Assembly: GCA_022538095.1 (NCBI GenBank)
Contig: JAKYXN010000010.1
Location: forward strand, 1-64,000
Direction: 5' to 3'
DNA: 64,000 nucleotides
Origin: Puniceicoccaceae bacterium K14
GTDB taxonomy: Bacteria > Verrucomicrobiota > Verrucomicrobiia > Opitutales > Opitutaceae
Made by a program: the position numbers and the translations under genes
In this document: piece by piece, positions 8,546-18,328 of the stretch
Position numbering within the stretch: the first letter of the stretch is position 1
Layout of the letters: each line of letters opens with the position of its first letter
Notes under the pieces: generated by a model
The model's input: the letters and a program-made list of their open reading frames with translations, nothing else
Databases searched by the model: none
Told to the model about the DNA's origin: nothing

Positions 8546-10477
8546 TTATTCGGAGGTTAGGGGAAGGGCGCTTTCTGGCGTCTGTGGGGAGGGAGCAAAT
8601 GGTTCGGTGGGTACTTCTCGTTTTACGCGTTCGAAGGCAATCTCCGTAAAGGCATCGACGAAACTTTGCTCAAAGCGGAAGGAGTATCCTTTTTGCTGAG
8701 ACGCGCCTATGAGGAGAGGTCCACCTGTTAGTTCGGACACGAGTATTTGATAGTTGATCGCTTGTTCGGCTCCGGGAGCTGAGCTCACAACGTTGATGCT
8801 TAGTTCGTATGCCCATGGGCGTTCTTTGCCAGCAATGGTTACGTTTTCTGGTATGTTGTTGAATACAAATGCATCCGCTCGGAGGTCTCGTAGCTCGGCT
8901 TTTAAGTTTTCGATGTCTCTGTCTATCGGTTGGCCGGGTTGGGAATCGAATAGTACAGATTTGTCTGCGAGTTTGACGAGTTTTACGCTGGAAATGAATT
9001 CGTCGTTTTTGAGGTGAATGACCTGTCGGTCTTGGTAGCGCTTGGCATCGTTTGGCACTTGGCTGATGAGGTCGTCATAGATGAAGTAGACGAAATCTCT
9101 GTTTTTGAGCTTAATATAGCGTTCGAAAGGATTGTTTGGGTTCAGGTCACCGATTTGAATGTGTTCAGTGACTGGGATTGGTAGGACATTGTCCTGATCT
9201 TGGTAGCGGCGTGATGTTATGGAAATCGTAGTACGAGGGACTTCTAGGCCGTAACGTTCCAAATCCGGAGCAGAGGGAGCATCGTTGACGAATCCTGTAT
9301 CTGGTACGGCTTGAAGGTTGTTTAGCCAAGTGAGAACTTCTTCGATGGTCTTTCGATCGCCTGCGACGGTCGCGATGCCGTTTTCTTGATCACGCATGAG
9401 GATTTCCCAATCATTATTTTCAAGGCGTTGTAGTGTGAGGGGTGGTTCGTCTGTCGTTTGAATAACCACTGAGCTAGCGGCATTGACGTCAACTGTTAGG
9501 ATACGGCGATCGCGTAGCTTGGTTTGCGTGTTTAGTAGAACCTCTTCGAAATCTAGGTTCACTAGGAAAACGGTAGAACGGTCTTCCCGTTTGGCGTAGC
9601 GCAATCCCGTGTTGGGACCGTCCTGAATTTTTTGACCGATATCGATAACTTCGCGTTGCTTGCCAGTTTCGATTGCGATGCGAAAAGAGGGAGATTGGAG
9701 TCCGATGGCTCCTAAGTCTGTGTTTCCTTCTGAAATGGAAACAGCCTCCATACTTAGGATACGATTTAGGAGTGTGTTGACGCTGGGAGTATTGGCTCGT
9801 GTGCGAATGGGGGTTTCAAAGTCCCATCCTTTTTCTTGGCGGCTTAGACGGGTTCGTACGTTGCTCAGCTGATTGTTGTCGGTTTGATTCACTGTCAAGT
9901 TCCATGAATCGACTTCGAAAATCCCGGAAGTGAAAATACGGCTATCGCGTAATTGGTCGAAGCTTAAGCTTAGGCTGGCTAGCAGGCTTTGATCTACAAC
10001 GTGAATAAATTGCCTGTCGGCGGATAATAAATACAAATGTCCGCCCACTTCTGTTGGGTTGCCAATACCTACGGTGTAGCGATTTTCTCCTTGTCCAAAG
10101 GTGAGCAATCGCTGTGGCGGAAGTAGGCCGTAGTCGGCAAGGGTGTTACCAGTTTGAATGATAGAGCCGACTTCGAAGCTGACTTTCTTGTCTAAGAATC
10201 TGAGTTCAGTTAGGATGTTTTCCACCGCGTATTCATTGGCAGGCCATAAAAACGGTTGGGTCATGTTCCATCGCTGTTCCGATTTTTCAATCGTGAGCGC
10301 GGTGTTGTTTGCAATGTTTGAGATACGAATGTAATCTACGTCCGATACGAGTTCGCCGAAAGCTGTTTGGCTTTCATCGTCGAAGATAATGTCTCCACCT
10401 TTGGGTTCGATGTAGAGAATGTAGGCCATGAGGCCCATGAGGATGACAAGGAGCGTAACAGTGAGTTTAAGCCTCAT
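8546..10477 (-). CDS. DUF4340 domain protein
   Basis: 643 residues with an N-terminal membrane helix (MRLKLTVTLLVILMGLMAYI) and a repetitive periplasmic region. The N-terminal periplasmic part (SDVDYIRISN, RWNMTQPFLWPANEYAVENI) matches the DUF4340 pattern: a statement of a residual lysine/threonine-rich strand followed by the W..TQP..xPAN...V..IL block, and the block recurs about residues 200-240 and 355-390. DUF4340 proteins are regularly encoded next to GldG-type ABC exporters, as here (5-base gap to the GldG-like gene). The biochemical role is unknown. Confidence 0.88.
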   Translation of the reverse strand: MRLKLTVTLLVILMGLMAYILYIEPKGGDIIFDDESQTAFGELVSDVDYIRISNIANNTALTIEKSEQRWNMTQPFLWPANEYAVENILTELRFLDKKVSFEVGSIIQTGNTLADYGLLPPQRLLTFGQGENRYTVGIGNPTEVGGHLYLLSADRQFIHVVDQSLLASLSLSFDQLRDSRIFTSGIFEVDSWNLTVNQTDNNQLSNVRTRLSRQEKGWDFETPIRTRANTPSVNTLLNRILSMEAVSISEGNTDLGAIGLQSPSFRIAIETGKQREVIDIGQKIQDGPNTGLRYAKREDRSTVFLVNLDFEEVLLNTQTKLRDRRILTVDVNAASSVVIQTTDEPPLTLQRLENNDWEILMRDQENGIATVAGDRKTIEEVLTWLNNLQAVPDTGFVNDAPSAPDLERYGLEVPRTTISITSRRYQDQDNVLPIPVTEHIQIGDLNPNNPFERYIKLKNRDFVYFIYDDLISQVPNDAKRYQDRQVIHLKNDEFISSVKLVKLADKSVLFDSQPGQPIDRDIENLKAELRDLRADAFVFNNIPENVTIAGKERPWAYELSINVVSSAPGAEQAINYQILVSELTGGPLLIGASQQKGYSFRFEQSFVDAFTEIAFERVKREVPTEPFAPSPQTPESALPLTSE

Positions 10478-10481
10478 AGCG

Positions 10482-11945
10482 TTAGTATCTTCGAATTAAA
10501 TAGATTGCGAGACCAAGAAGTCCGATGATGGCTGGAGGACCGAGCCAAATCAAATAGCGCGATACTTGAAGCTCTTTGATGCTGAGCTCGAGCTTGACCT
10601 TACTGATTTCGCGGGGGGGTATGTTCAAGCGGGTGTTGCGGTCGAGGGCGAAGTTGATCGCGTTTTTGATTAGGAAAAAGTTTCCGGCCGATTCTATTCG
10701 GTTGTTGGATACAAAGGAGGAACTACCAAAAACGATGATTTTGCCTCCAGGAATATTGATACCGAGAGAGGAGTCCACCTTGCGCTCAGAAAGAACACCG
10801 ACCTTGACGGGGCCTGGGATATCGCGCTCTCGATTGAATTCGGCAGTTTCGAGTGCGTTGTAGTTTTTCTCTCCCCAGCTTGCGGTTTGGGAGGATGCAA
10901 TGAGCTCGGTTACTTTTAGGGATTCATCGGTCGGGCGACCGGGATCTTCTCGTATTGAGCGGGCTTGGTCGGTGATTAAGTAGAGATTGTTGTTGAGTAG
11001 CTCTTGAGTGATGGGATGGGGAGCGAATCGTTTGAGCATAATGTCGCCTCCGGAAATTAGGTGACGGTGGTCGCGTTCGACGACGATTACGTCATCAGCG
11101 AGAATTCCCCAGTCAAAGAAGAGGTCATCCAGGCCGTGCTCCTGACCTGGTTCGAGGAGGATGATTACCCGTCCGGATCTGCGTTTCAGGTAGTTTCTTA
11201 TGTGTTCCTGTTCTTGTGGAAGGAAACTGGTTACAGGTCCGGCGATGATGAGGAGAGAGGCGTCTTCGTTTATCTGTTCGATTGAAGACAGATCAATTTC
11301 CCGAGAGACGATATTGCGACTTTTCAGTTCATCTGCGAGGCGTGACGCGCCGTAATGAGGGTCGACGCTTTTGAGGTTTTTCTCCCCATGTCCGACGGTG
11401 AAGTAAACGATTGGCTGGGATTCGTCGGATAGTTCGAGTACAGAACGAGTGAATACGTTTTCCCCAAGAAATTGTCGCACTTCGTTGTTTTGCATCAAGT
11501 ACAAATCTTGGATTTGCACTTCGATGCTGCGTGTTTCACTTTTGAAAACGATTACGTTGGGGTTTTCGATTTCCAGCTCTCGTGAACGTCTCGTTTGTTG
11601 ATAGACATTGAGGTATTCGACACTGATACGGTTATCACCATTGTCGCGGGTGGCGTATTCGTATTCTTGGAGGAGGCCTTTTACGTCGTTGAGAATTTGT
11701 TGGATGCCCTGGTCTTTGCTTTGCTCGGATAAGGTGACGATTACGTTGATTGGGATGTTAAGCTGCTGGAGGTAGGCGTTTGTTTCCGCAGAGAGCGTAT
11801 AGGTCCTATTTTCTGTAAGGTCGATGCGGTTATAATTCCGCATCCCTATGTAATTGATACAGGCGAGTATCACGAAGACGAGCGCGACTTGAGCAATTGC
11901 GTGAATGCGCTCCATGAATCGATTGGATTGAAACGAATCAAACAT
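10482..11945 (-). CDS. GldG-like ABC transporter auxiliary protein
   Basis: 487 residues. An N-terminal helix (residues about 13-32, IAQVALVFVILACINYIGM), the RIDLTENRTYTLS motif, a large periplasmic ABC_transp_aux domain (IVYFTVGHGEKNL, LLIIAGP), and a C-terminal helix just before the end (YLIWLGPPAIIGLLGLAIYL) give the layout of GldG proteins. In Bacteroidetes GldF and GldG with the ATPase GldA form an ABC exporter tied to gliding, but homologues are widespread in non-gliding bacteria. The gene lies 10 bases after the permease gene and 4 bases before DUF4340. Confidence 0.88.
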   Translation of the reverse strand: MFDSFQSNRFMERIHAIAQVALVFVILACINYIGMRNYNRIDLTENRTYTLSAETNAYLQQLNIPINVIVTLSEQSKDQGIQQILNDVKGLLQEYEYATRDNGDNRISVEYLNVYQQTRRSRELEIENPNVIVFKSETRSIEVQIQDLYLMQNNEVRQFLGENVFTRSVLELSDESQPIVYFTVGHGEKNLKSVDPHYGASRLADELKSRNIVSREIDLSSIEQINEDASLLIIAGPVTSFLPQEQEHIRNYLKRRSGRVIILLEPGQEHGLDDLFFDWGILADDVIVVERDHRHLISGGDIMLKRFAPHPITQELLNNNLYLITDQARSIREDPGRPTDESLKVTELIASSQTASWGEKNYNALETAEFNRERDIPGPVKVGVLSERKVDSSLGINIPGGKIIVFGSSSFVSNNRIESAGNFFLIKNAINFALDRNTRLNIPPREISKVKLELSIKELQVSRYLIWLGPPAIIGLLGLAIYLIRRY

Positions 11946-11955
11946 AGCTACTCGC

Positions 11956-12717
11956 TTACGCGCCTCCCTCTCTGTATTCTAGGATTAAAATACTTAGAAA
12001 AAGAGCTGTGAGGGCACAGCTGATGTAGAGGACGATTGCACGGGTATCGATAACCCCTGAGGAGAAATCGTTCATGTGTTCCAGTGAATTGGTATGCCGA
12101 GAAAGATCCTCGAGCCACTGCGGGCGTGGCTCCATGACGATGATCAATTCTTCGAGCGAGCTGCCGCCTACTATGAAACCGAACACGAGAGTGAAGCTGA
12201 CTATACCGGCGATCAGCTGGCTACTTGTAAGTGAGCTGGCGAAAATTCCGAGGCTCAAAAAGAGCATCCCGCTAATAGCTATGTAGATGTATCCACCGAA
12301 AATAGGATAAGGGTCGATGGTACTGCCTTCTTGAGCGTAGGCGAAAAAGAGAATGTGGAAGCAGGCAGTAAAAAACCAAAGGGTGATATAGTAAAGATAG
12401 GCAGCACTGAATTTTGCTAGGATAACCTCGGTAACAGTCACTGGGGTTGTCATTAGGTTCTCGATAGTGCCCGAATTTCGCTCGTCTGCGATGCTTCGCA
12501 TGGTGAGTAGGGGGACCATGAAGAAGACTGGTATGAAAAAGGATTTGAAGAAAGTGAGTGACGGGCTCTCGTCCTGCGGGTTGCTGGTATATAAATCCAG
12601 TATCCATTGAAACATGAATCCCATGATCAAGAGAAATAAGAAGGCTGCAATGTAGGTGCTTGGGCTAATGAATAGCTTCCAGAGCTCGTGTCGTAGCAAG
12701 GTGAAAAAATGCCTCAT
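11956..12717 (-). CDS. ABC transporter permease, GldF-like
   Basis: 253 residues with six predicted membrane helices (first at about 18-40, last at about 228-246). The ADERNSGTIENLMTTPVT block after the second helix is typical of ABC-2 permeases of the GldF/NosY group. It is transcribed 13 bases after the ATPase gene and before the GldG-like gene, so the three form one exporter. The substrate is not known. Confidence 0.9.
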   Translation of the reverse strand: MRHFFTLLRHELWKLFISPSTYIAAFLFLLIMGFMFQWILDLYTSNPQDESPSLTFFKSFFIPVFFMVPLLTMRSIADERNSGTIENLMTTPVTVTEVILAKFSAAYLYYITLWFFTACFHILFFAYAQEGSTIDPYPIFGGYIYIAISGMLFLSLGIFASSLTSSQLIAGIVSFTLVFGFIVGGSSLEELIIVMEPRPQWLEDLSRHTNSLEHMNDFSSGVIDTRAIVLYISCALTALFLSILILEYREGGA

Positions 12718-12730
12718 GCCAAAATGGTAA

Positions 12731-13816
12731 TTATTTTTTGCTCACAGCATCCTCTACGCTGTCTTCTTGTGGCTTGTTTGCTGGGCTCGAATCTTGGGGT
12801 GTTTTCTCCTCCGTCTCAGCGATGGCTATTTGGTTGTCTACCGTATCCCAGCTGCGCCGGGTGGCGGCGAGGAAAACATCCTCAAGGGGAGCTTGTCTAC
12901 GCCTAAGTGAGCGAACGCGGATAGCGTCGTCTTGTGCGAGAGCGTTGAAAATCTCTTCCCGATAGTCGTGCTGGCCTTGACCACGAATTTCGACGTCGGA
13001 GAACGTGCAATTATCGAATTTGGAAAACTTGGTAATTTCGAGATCCGGCGAGATCTTTTTCAGTGCGTTGTTGAGCACTTGCTGCTCGCCATTGATTTCG
13101 AGTTCATAGGTTGTGGCGTTTATGAAAACTTCTCTGAGTTCCTGAGGGGTGCCTTGGCCCACGATCTTTCCTCCATTGATAATTAGGACGCGATCGCAGC
13201 TCATTTCGATCTCTGGTAGAATGTGGCTGGAAAGGATGACGCTCATCGTGCCGCGCAAATTGGAGATCAAGTCGCGGATCATGATCACTTGGTGTGGGTC
13301 GAGACCAATTGTTGGTTCGTCCATGATGATGACTTCTGGTTCAGCGAGGATCGCATCGGCTATGCCGACTCTCTGGCGGAATCCTTTGGATAGCTTTCCA
13401 ATGATGCGATCGCTTGTGCGCATGAGGTCGCAGCGTTCCAAAGCTAACTGAATTTTCTCGTTGCGAATGCTTCGGGGGATTTCTTTGAGCTTCGCTCGCC
13501 ATTTTAGGTATTCGCGAACGCGGAGTTCGTTTGGCAAGGGGTTGTTTTCCGGCATATAGCCAATGCAGCGTTTGATGGCATGTAAATTGGCTGCGACTGG
13601 ATGGCCGCAAATTTTTGCTATTCCCGAGGTGGCTGGCGAGTAGCCAGTGAGAATGCGCATGGTGGTGCTCTTGCCTGCTCCGTTGGGACCGAGGAATCCT
13701 ACTATTTCTCCTTTGCGAACGTTGAACGAGATGCCATTGACCGCCTCAAGCTTGCCGTATCGCTTGTGTAGCTTTTCAACTTCAATGGTATATTCTTCGT
13801 TTTCTTCTTCCACCAA
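12731..13816 (-). CDS. ABC transporter ATP-binding protein, GldA-like
   Basis: 361 residues. Walker A GPNGAGKSTTMR, signature LSKGFRQRVGIADAI, Walker B VIIMDEPTIGLDP and the H-loop SSHIL are all intact. After the ATPase domain (about 10-230) comes a C-terminal DUF4162-type domain and a low-complexity, charged tail (about 320-361, many Glu, Pro, Ser). The start is unusual: only TTG (13816) or the next codon GTG is available in frame before the conserved YTIEVEKLHKRYG, and there is no obvious Shine-Dalgarno, so the exact start is uncertain. It is the first gene of the exporter operon. Confidence 0.92.
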   Translation of the reverse strand: MVEEENEEYTIEVEKLHKRYGKLEAVNGISFNVRKGEIVGFLGPNGAGKSTTMRILTGYSPATSGIAKICGHPVAANLHAIKRCIGYMPENNPLPNELRVREYLKWRAKLKEIPRSIRNEKIQLALERCDLMRTSDRIIGKLSKGFRQRVGIADAILAEPEVIIMDEPTIGLDPHQVIMIRDLISNLRGTMSVILSSHILPEIEMSCDRVLIINGGKIVGQGTPQELREVFINATTYELEINGEQQVLNNALKKISPDLEITKFSKFDNCTFSDVEIRGQGQHDYREEIFNALAQDDAIRVRSLRRRQAPLEDVFLAATRRSWDTVDNQIAIAETEEKTPQDSSPANKPQEDSVEDAVSKK

Positions 13817-13931
13817 GTATATTGGGTTTTTGAATTTGGAGTTAACGGCGAGAATGAAAAATGGTTAACCCTGTAGCCGCAATCTCAATATGAGAGTTAT
13901 CAATACATGGACCGTAAGAAGGCCGGCAAGT

Positions 13932-14915
13932 TCATTTGTGAGAGGTAACTTCTCCAGCTCTGGCTTGGTAACGGGTACCGTCTGATCGCTCGATTATGAG
14001 GGACCCGTTTGAGTCGATTCCCTGGGCAATCCCGGATATTTGGGATTCTCCTTGGTGCAGATTTACGGTCTTATTCCTGAGGATATCGTAACTGGGCCAT
14101 TTTTCTTTTATGACGCTTTTATGTTCGTCGACGACAAATTGCTGATAGGCTGTCATGATGCGGCCACAAAGGGCAGCTGTGAGACGGTTGATGTCTATGG
14201 GCTTGCGGGCTGCTTCGCTTAGGGAAGTGGCGACCATTTTCAGTTCTTCAGGCCAATTGTCGGGCTGGCTGTTAACGTTGAGCCCGAGCCCGAGCACAAT
14301 GTCGCGCGTTTCGTCTGCGTCCATGCGAGCTTCAGTGAGAATGCCGGCCACCTTTTTGCCTGAAACCAAGATGTCATTGGGCCATTTGATTTTGCTCTCT
14401 ATACGGCAAAAAGAATTGATGCATTCGCAAATGTTTAAGCCCATCCAGAGGGTGAATGTGGAGAGTCTCGAGGGCAGGATTTTGGGGCGAAAGGCGAAGC
14501 TGGAATAGAGGTTGCCGTTGTTTTGGCTGTGCCATTCGCGTCCGAGCCGTCCTCGTCCGGATGTCTGTTCAAGGCTGAAAACAGCGAAAGGAGTAGGAGC
14601 GTTATTTGCCAAGAGGCGTTCCGCTTCGGAATTCGTGCTATCGACGGAGTCTTCAGTGTAGATAGTTAAGTTTTCGGCGTTTCGCGTCAGGACGGCTTCG
14701 ATGAGTATTCTGTTGAGTGCGTTGGGTCTTTGGGAAAGGCGGTAGCCCTTGCTGCGGACGGCTTCGAACTCGAAGCCTTGGGAGCGGAGTTTTTCCATTT
14801 GTCCCCATACTGCGACACGAGAGACTCCAATGATATCAGCGAGGCGATTGCCCGAGACGAAACTATCGCCAGCCGAGAGCATTTCTTTGAGTATAAGGAC
14901 TTCCGTATTCTCCAT
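13932..14915 (-). CDS. birA: biotin-[acetyl-CoA-carboxylase] ligase / biotin repressor
   Basis: 327 residues. The N-terminal winged helix-turn-helix (about 1-60, GNRLADIIGVSRVAVWGQM) is followed by the biotin protein ligase domain with GRGRLGREWHS (biotinoyl-AMP loop), KWPNDI, and GILTEA, and a small C-terminal SH3-like domain. It attaches biotin to carrier proteins such as AccB, and the HTH suggests it also represses biotin genes. No biotin operator or bio gene is visible nearby. A biotin-dependent carboxyltransferase homologue is encoded at 27744-29216. Confidence 0.95.
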   Translation of the reverse strand: MENTEVLILKEMLSAGDSFVSGNRLADIIGVSRVAVWGQMEKLRSQGFEFEAVRSKGYRLSQRPNALNRILIEAVLTRNAENLTIYTEDSVDSTNSEAERLLANNAPTPFAVFSLEQTSGRGRLGREWHSQNNGNLYSSFAFRPKILPSRLSTFTLWMGLNICECINSFCRIESKIKWPNDILVSGKKVAGILTEARMDADETRDIVLGLGLNVNSQPDNWPEELKMVATSLSEAARKPIDINRLTAALCGRIMTAYQQFVVDEHKSVIKEKWPSYDILRNKTVNLHQGESQISGIAQGIDSNGSLIIERSDGTRYQARAGEVTSHK

Positions 14916-15129
14916 TCGGGGAGAGCATCCGAGTTTTGCTCTGCTTGGAAACTACAAAATTGGCTTTGAGTAAAATTGCCGAAAAGCGGCTATCGCATTC
15001 AGGGTTATAAGAAACCGGGAGAATACCTTCTTGTCTGAGAGAATGAGGAGTTGGTTTTTATCCAAGCGTGGACTCGAAATCTAGACCTTTAAAAGGCTAT
15101 TAGCAAGGTCAGCGAAGGTATAGAAAATC

Positions 15130-16074
15130 TTAATCCAAGCCGATGTCTAGCCAGACGCTTTGGTGGACGGTCGCTCCGGTGGAGATGAAGTCGTGTCCGA
15201 GGTCCTTTAGAATTGGTAGGAATTCTATGGTTACGCCACCGCTTATCTCGGTGACGGCTTGGGTGCCGATCATTTCCTTGGCTGTTTTAAGGTCTTTGGG
15301 GCTGAAGTTGTCTAACAAAATGATATCAACCTCGGCGGCGAGAGCGATGGGGATTTGATCGATACGATCTACTTCCATTTCGATCAAAAGGTGGGGATTG
15401 GCGGCTCGCGAGGCGGAAACGGCTGCTTGGGTGGCCGCCATCGCATTGTCGCCAAAGCTGGCAATGTGGTTATCCTTCAGCATGATACGGTCGAATAGGC
15501 CCATGCGGTGATTCCATCCACCACCGCAGGCAACGGCAAATTTTTCGAGGTAGCGATAGCCCGGGGTGGTTTTGCGGGTATCTAGGAGGCGGGTGTTCGA
15601 TCCTTCGAGTTCGAGGACGTAGCGTTTGGTCAGGGTTGATATTCCGCTAAGCCGTTGGAGGAAATTGAGAACGGGGCGTTCCGCAGTAAGAAGGCTTCGA
15701 GCCGGGCCTTTGATTTCTGCTATGCTGTCGCCTTTGGCGAGTGTGTCGCCATCCGAACAATTAGGAGTGTAGATGATTTCCGAGTCATAGCGGGCGAGAA
15801 CTTCACGTGCGATTTCCACGCCGCAAATGGTCAGCTCCTGGCGTGCCCTCGCATTGGTGGTGATAATTTGATCGGAGGGGAGGAGGTTGCTGGTGTGGTC
15901 GCCGCAGGCTGCAGGCTTGGGGACAAGCCCAGATCCTTCCAAGTCCTCAGCTCGTGAGAGATCAATTAGAGAGTGGATGGGGGCGAGATCGAGGTCTGTC
16001 CAATTTAGTTTTTGGCAACAGTCGTCAGCTGTGATCGTTCTTCGGGAACTCATTTGCACCATAAAGGGACTCAT
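15130..16074 (-). CDS. nadC: nicotinate-nucleotide pyrophosphorylase (carboxylating)
   Basis: 314 residues. Quinolinate phosphoribosyltransferase of NAD synthesis: quinolinate plus PRPP gives nicotinate mononucleotide and CO2. Seen: the DTRKTTPGYRYLEKFAV block, GGGWNHRMGLFDRIMLKDNH, a later EVDRIDQI and the ISGGV loop, all in the expected order. Two in-frame ATGs are possible (16074 and 16053); neither has a clear ribosome-binding site. It is divergent from the TPR gene at 16150, so the 75-base gap must hold both promoters. nadA and nadB are not in the window. Confidence 0.95.
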   Translation of the reverse strand: MSPFMVQMSSRRTITADDCCQKLNWTDLDLAPIHSLIDLSRAEDLEGSGLVPKPAACGDHTSNLLPSDQIITTNARARQELTICGVEIAREVLARYDSEIIYTPNCSDGDTLAKGDSIAEIKGPARSLLTAERPVLNFLQRLSGISTLTKRYVLELEGSNTRLLDTRKTTPGYRYLEKFAVACGGGWNHRMGLFDRIMLKDNHIASFGDNAMAATQAAVSASRAANPHLLIEMEVDRIDQIPIALAAEVDIILLDNFSPKDLKTAKEMIGTQAVTEISGGVTIEFLPILKDLGHDFISTGATVHQSVWLDIGLD

Positions 16075-16149
16075 ATGGGATGACTTAAAGCAGAAAATAA
16101 GACCTTATTCTTTTTGATTATTAGTCGTTCAAGTGATGTAAAGAGATCA

Positions 16150-17286
16150 ATGTCGCCCTTTAAATACCCTACTTTTTTTCTTTTGTACGTACTTTGCTTA
16201 TTTGTGTCGGCGCCGCTGATTGCTTTGGACCGAGAATTGGTTGAAAAAACTATTTTAAAAACCTACGACCTGGACCCGGAGTCGCCTGAGATGATTGAGC
16301 AGTTGATTGCTGCGGATCCAGAGCACCCGTTGGGGCATTTAATAGAGATGTCACGTTTGTATTGGTTGGATGTTTACACGCGGTACGACAATTCTCTGAA
16401 GAAGAAGTTTCTAGTTAAAGCAAAAGAGACTTTAAAGATTGGGAGAAATTATGCGTCGGATAATGAAGGCGATCTTGATGCTCAATTTTACTTGGGAATG
16501 ATTGAATTGGGAATTGCGCGTCACCATATCGACAACGGTCGCTGGTTTAAGAGCCTGATGAAGGTACGTCCGGGGCTGAAGCGTTTGCAGAAAATCTTGG
16601 ATGAGAAACCCGACTACCATGATGTAAAGCAGCCGGTTGGATTGGCACATTGTTATATTGCGAATACGCCTGGATATTTGCAGTCTTTCATTCGGCTTTT
16701 GTCGTTTAAGGGGGATTTTGATTTGGGTTTGCAGCTTTTAGAGGAGTGCAAAGCGAAGGGATTTATTACGAAATTTGAGAGCATGGTTTATCTCACGGAT
16801 GTGGCCTATGAACTAAAAAAAGATAACGAGGCGGCTCGGGAGCATATGACGGCGTTGGTTGAGTTGTTTCCCAATAATATTTTCTTTCAGAGGGAGTTGG
16901 GTGTGTTTGAGCAACTTACTGGGCGTAATGATCAAGCGATTACACGTTATGAAGGAATGCTAGAATTTCCCGACTTCGATAAGTACTTGAGAATTAGTTA
17001 CGATATACACACTCGTTTGGGGCAAGCCTACCTATCACGCGGAAAAATGGAAAAAGCATTGGCAATCGCTAATGCATGCTTAACAAAAATGGAAAATGTC
17101 GAAGCGGAAGGAGCTATCCGATCTCAGACGTGGTTGTTGCTCGTGAAGGGCGGTGCTTTGAGGAAATTGGGAAAATTGGATGAGGCGAAGGCGGCGTATT
17201 CGCAAATAAAGAAAAAGGCGAATGAGAGAGCGTTTGAGACGGCTCGAAACGCACTTAAAGAAATCAAGGAGCAAGAAGAGCTTTAG
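16150..17286 (+). CDS. exported TPR-like protein
   Basis: 378 residues from the ATG at 16150, chosen over an upstream TTG (16114) because it has an AAAGAG purine stretch in front and puts a signal peptide at the N-terminus (MSPFKYPTFFLLYVLCLFVS, cleavage probably after a small residue near 24-28). The rest is helical with TPR-like repeats, clearest at about 240-375 (GRNDQAITRYEGML, GQAYLSRGKMEKALAIANAC, LGKLDEAKAAYSQIKKKA). It is likely a periplasmic protein-interaction scaffold. Its stop overlaps the end of the convergent CDF gene by four bases. No enzymatic domain is seen. Confidence 0.85.
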   Translation: MSPFKYPTFFLLYVLCLFVSAPLIALDRELVEKTILKTYDLDPESPEMIEQLIAADPEHPLGHLIEMSRLYWLDVYTRYDNSLKKKFLVKAKETLKIGRNYASDNEGDLDAQFYLGMIELGIARHHIDNGRWFKSLMKVRPGLKRLQKILDEKPDYHDVKQPVGLAHCYIANTPGYLQSFIRLLSFKGDFDLGLQLLEECKAKGFITKFESMVYLTDVAYELKKDNEAAREHMTALVELFPNNIFFQRELGVFEQLTGRNDQAITRYEGMLEFPDFDKYLRISYDIHTRLGQAYLSRGKMEKALAIANACLTKMENVEAEGAIRSQTWLLLVKGGALRKLGKLDEAKAAYSQIKKKANERAFETARNALKEIKEQEEL

Positions 17287-18215
17287 TTATAATGCTGTAC
17301 GTGGTTGTCAGTATGGATTTGCTCGTGGTCTCGTTTTGGCTCTAGGTGGGTGGATACGTCTATGGGCGTTTGGTGGGCCTGTTTGATCTTATTTTCGATG
17401 CGAGTAGCTACTCGGTGAGCATCTTGAATACTCATGCTATCTTCGAATAGCAGATGAAATTCAACGCGGTGTCCTTCTCCTGTATTTAAATGGCGGAGAC
17501 CATGAAATTGAATATCCTCTGTGGTGCATTCCGCTTTGAGAATTTGCAGTATTTGTTCGTTTAGTTCGGGATCGGCCTTATCTAGGAGGCCTTCTAAGCT
17601 TTCTTTTACGAGACCAATTCCTGCGACTAGAATATTGATGGCTACCAAGTATGCGCAAATTGGGTCCAAGGGTAGCCAGCCGGTAAACCAGGTTAAGGCG
17701 ACTCCTACAACGACACCCAAGCTCGTCCAAGCATCGGTCAAGACGTGTTTTCCATTAGCTTTGAGAATGAGGGAATTGCGTCGCTTGCCGATCAGTATGA
17801 GATAGAATCCTAGGCCTCCATTGATGATGAGAGCCGAGGCAGTCAGAATGAGACCAGTATCTAGGTTTTGAATTTCCAGCCCGCTTATCCATTTCGCGGT
17901 GGATTCGTAAATGATGAAGGCGGCTGCGAGAATAATCATGACGCCCTCAAACCCGGCGGAGACAAAGCTGATTTTTGTGTGTCCGTAGCGGTGTTCTTTG
18001 TCTGCCGGTTTTTGCGATAGGTAGAGGCTGTAGGTGGCGAAGGCGACTGCGACAACGTGTACAACCGACTCGGCGGCATCGCTCAAGATCGCTGCAGATC
18101 CCGTTTGGAAATAAGCGATGCTTTTTAGCAGAAGCATGCCGATGCCTATCCCGAGAGATAGATTCATGGCAAAATTCTTTTCTTTCTCGGCCAGGTCTTT
18201 CGCTTCCTTATCCAC
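17283..18215 (-). CDS. cation diffusion facilitator family transporter
   Basis: 310 residues. Six membrane helices and a C-terminal cytoplasmic domain typical of CDF metal/proton antiporters (Zn, Fe, Co or Mn efflux). The second helix has SDAAESVVHVVA, where most family members read SDAxESxVN; the KEHRYGHTKI loop follows. The C-terminus is His-rich (HLEPKRDHEQIHTDNHVQHYN, partly) and could bind metal. The start codon at 18215 is GTG. Metal specificity cannot be read from the sequence. Confidence 0.92.
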   Translation of the reverse strand: MDKEAKDLAEKEKNFAMNLSLGIGIGMLLLKSIAYFQTGSAAILSDAAESVVHVVAVAFATYSLYLSQKPADKEHRYGHTKISFVSAGFEGVMIILAAAFIIYESTAKWISGLEIQNLDTGLILTASALIINGGLGFYLILIGKRRNSLILKANGKHVLTDAWTSLGVVVGVALTWFTGWLPLDPICAYLVAINILVAGIGLVKESLEGLLDKADPELNEQILQILKAECTTEDIQFHGLRHLNTGEGHRVEFHLLFEDSMSIQDAHRVATRIENKIKQAHQTPIDVSTHLEPKRDHEQIHTDNHVQHYN

Positions 18216-18275
18216 GAAATCAAGCTACTTAGGTTTGGAGCCAGCGCAAGGCATTGAATGTGCCATAAATGCAAA

Positions 18276-18302
18276 AAAGCCCGCATTAATTAAACGGGCT
18301 TT
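18276..18302 (-). terminator. intrinsic terminator of the 18329-19078 gene
   Basis: On the minus strand an 8-bp stem (AAAGCCCG / CGGGCTTT) with an 11-base AT-rich loop is followed directly by a T-rich tail (TTTTTT at plus 18273-18278). It lies 26 bases after the stop codon of the minus-strand gene. Confidence 0.85.
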
Positions 18303-18328
18303 GAAGAGATTCTTGTTATTTAAAACAA

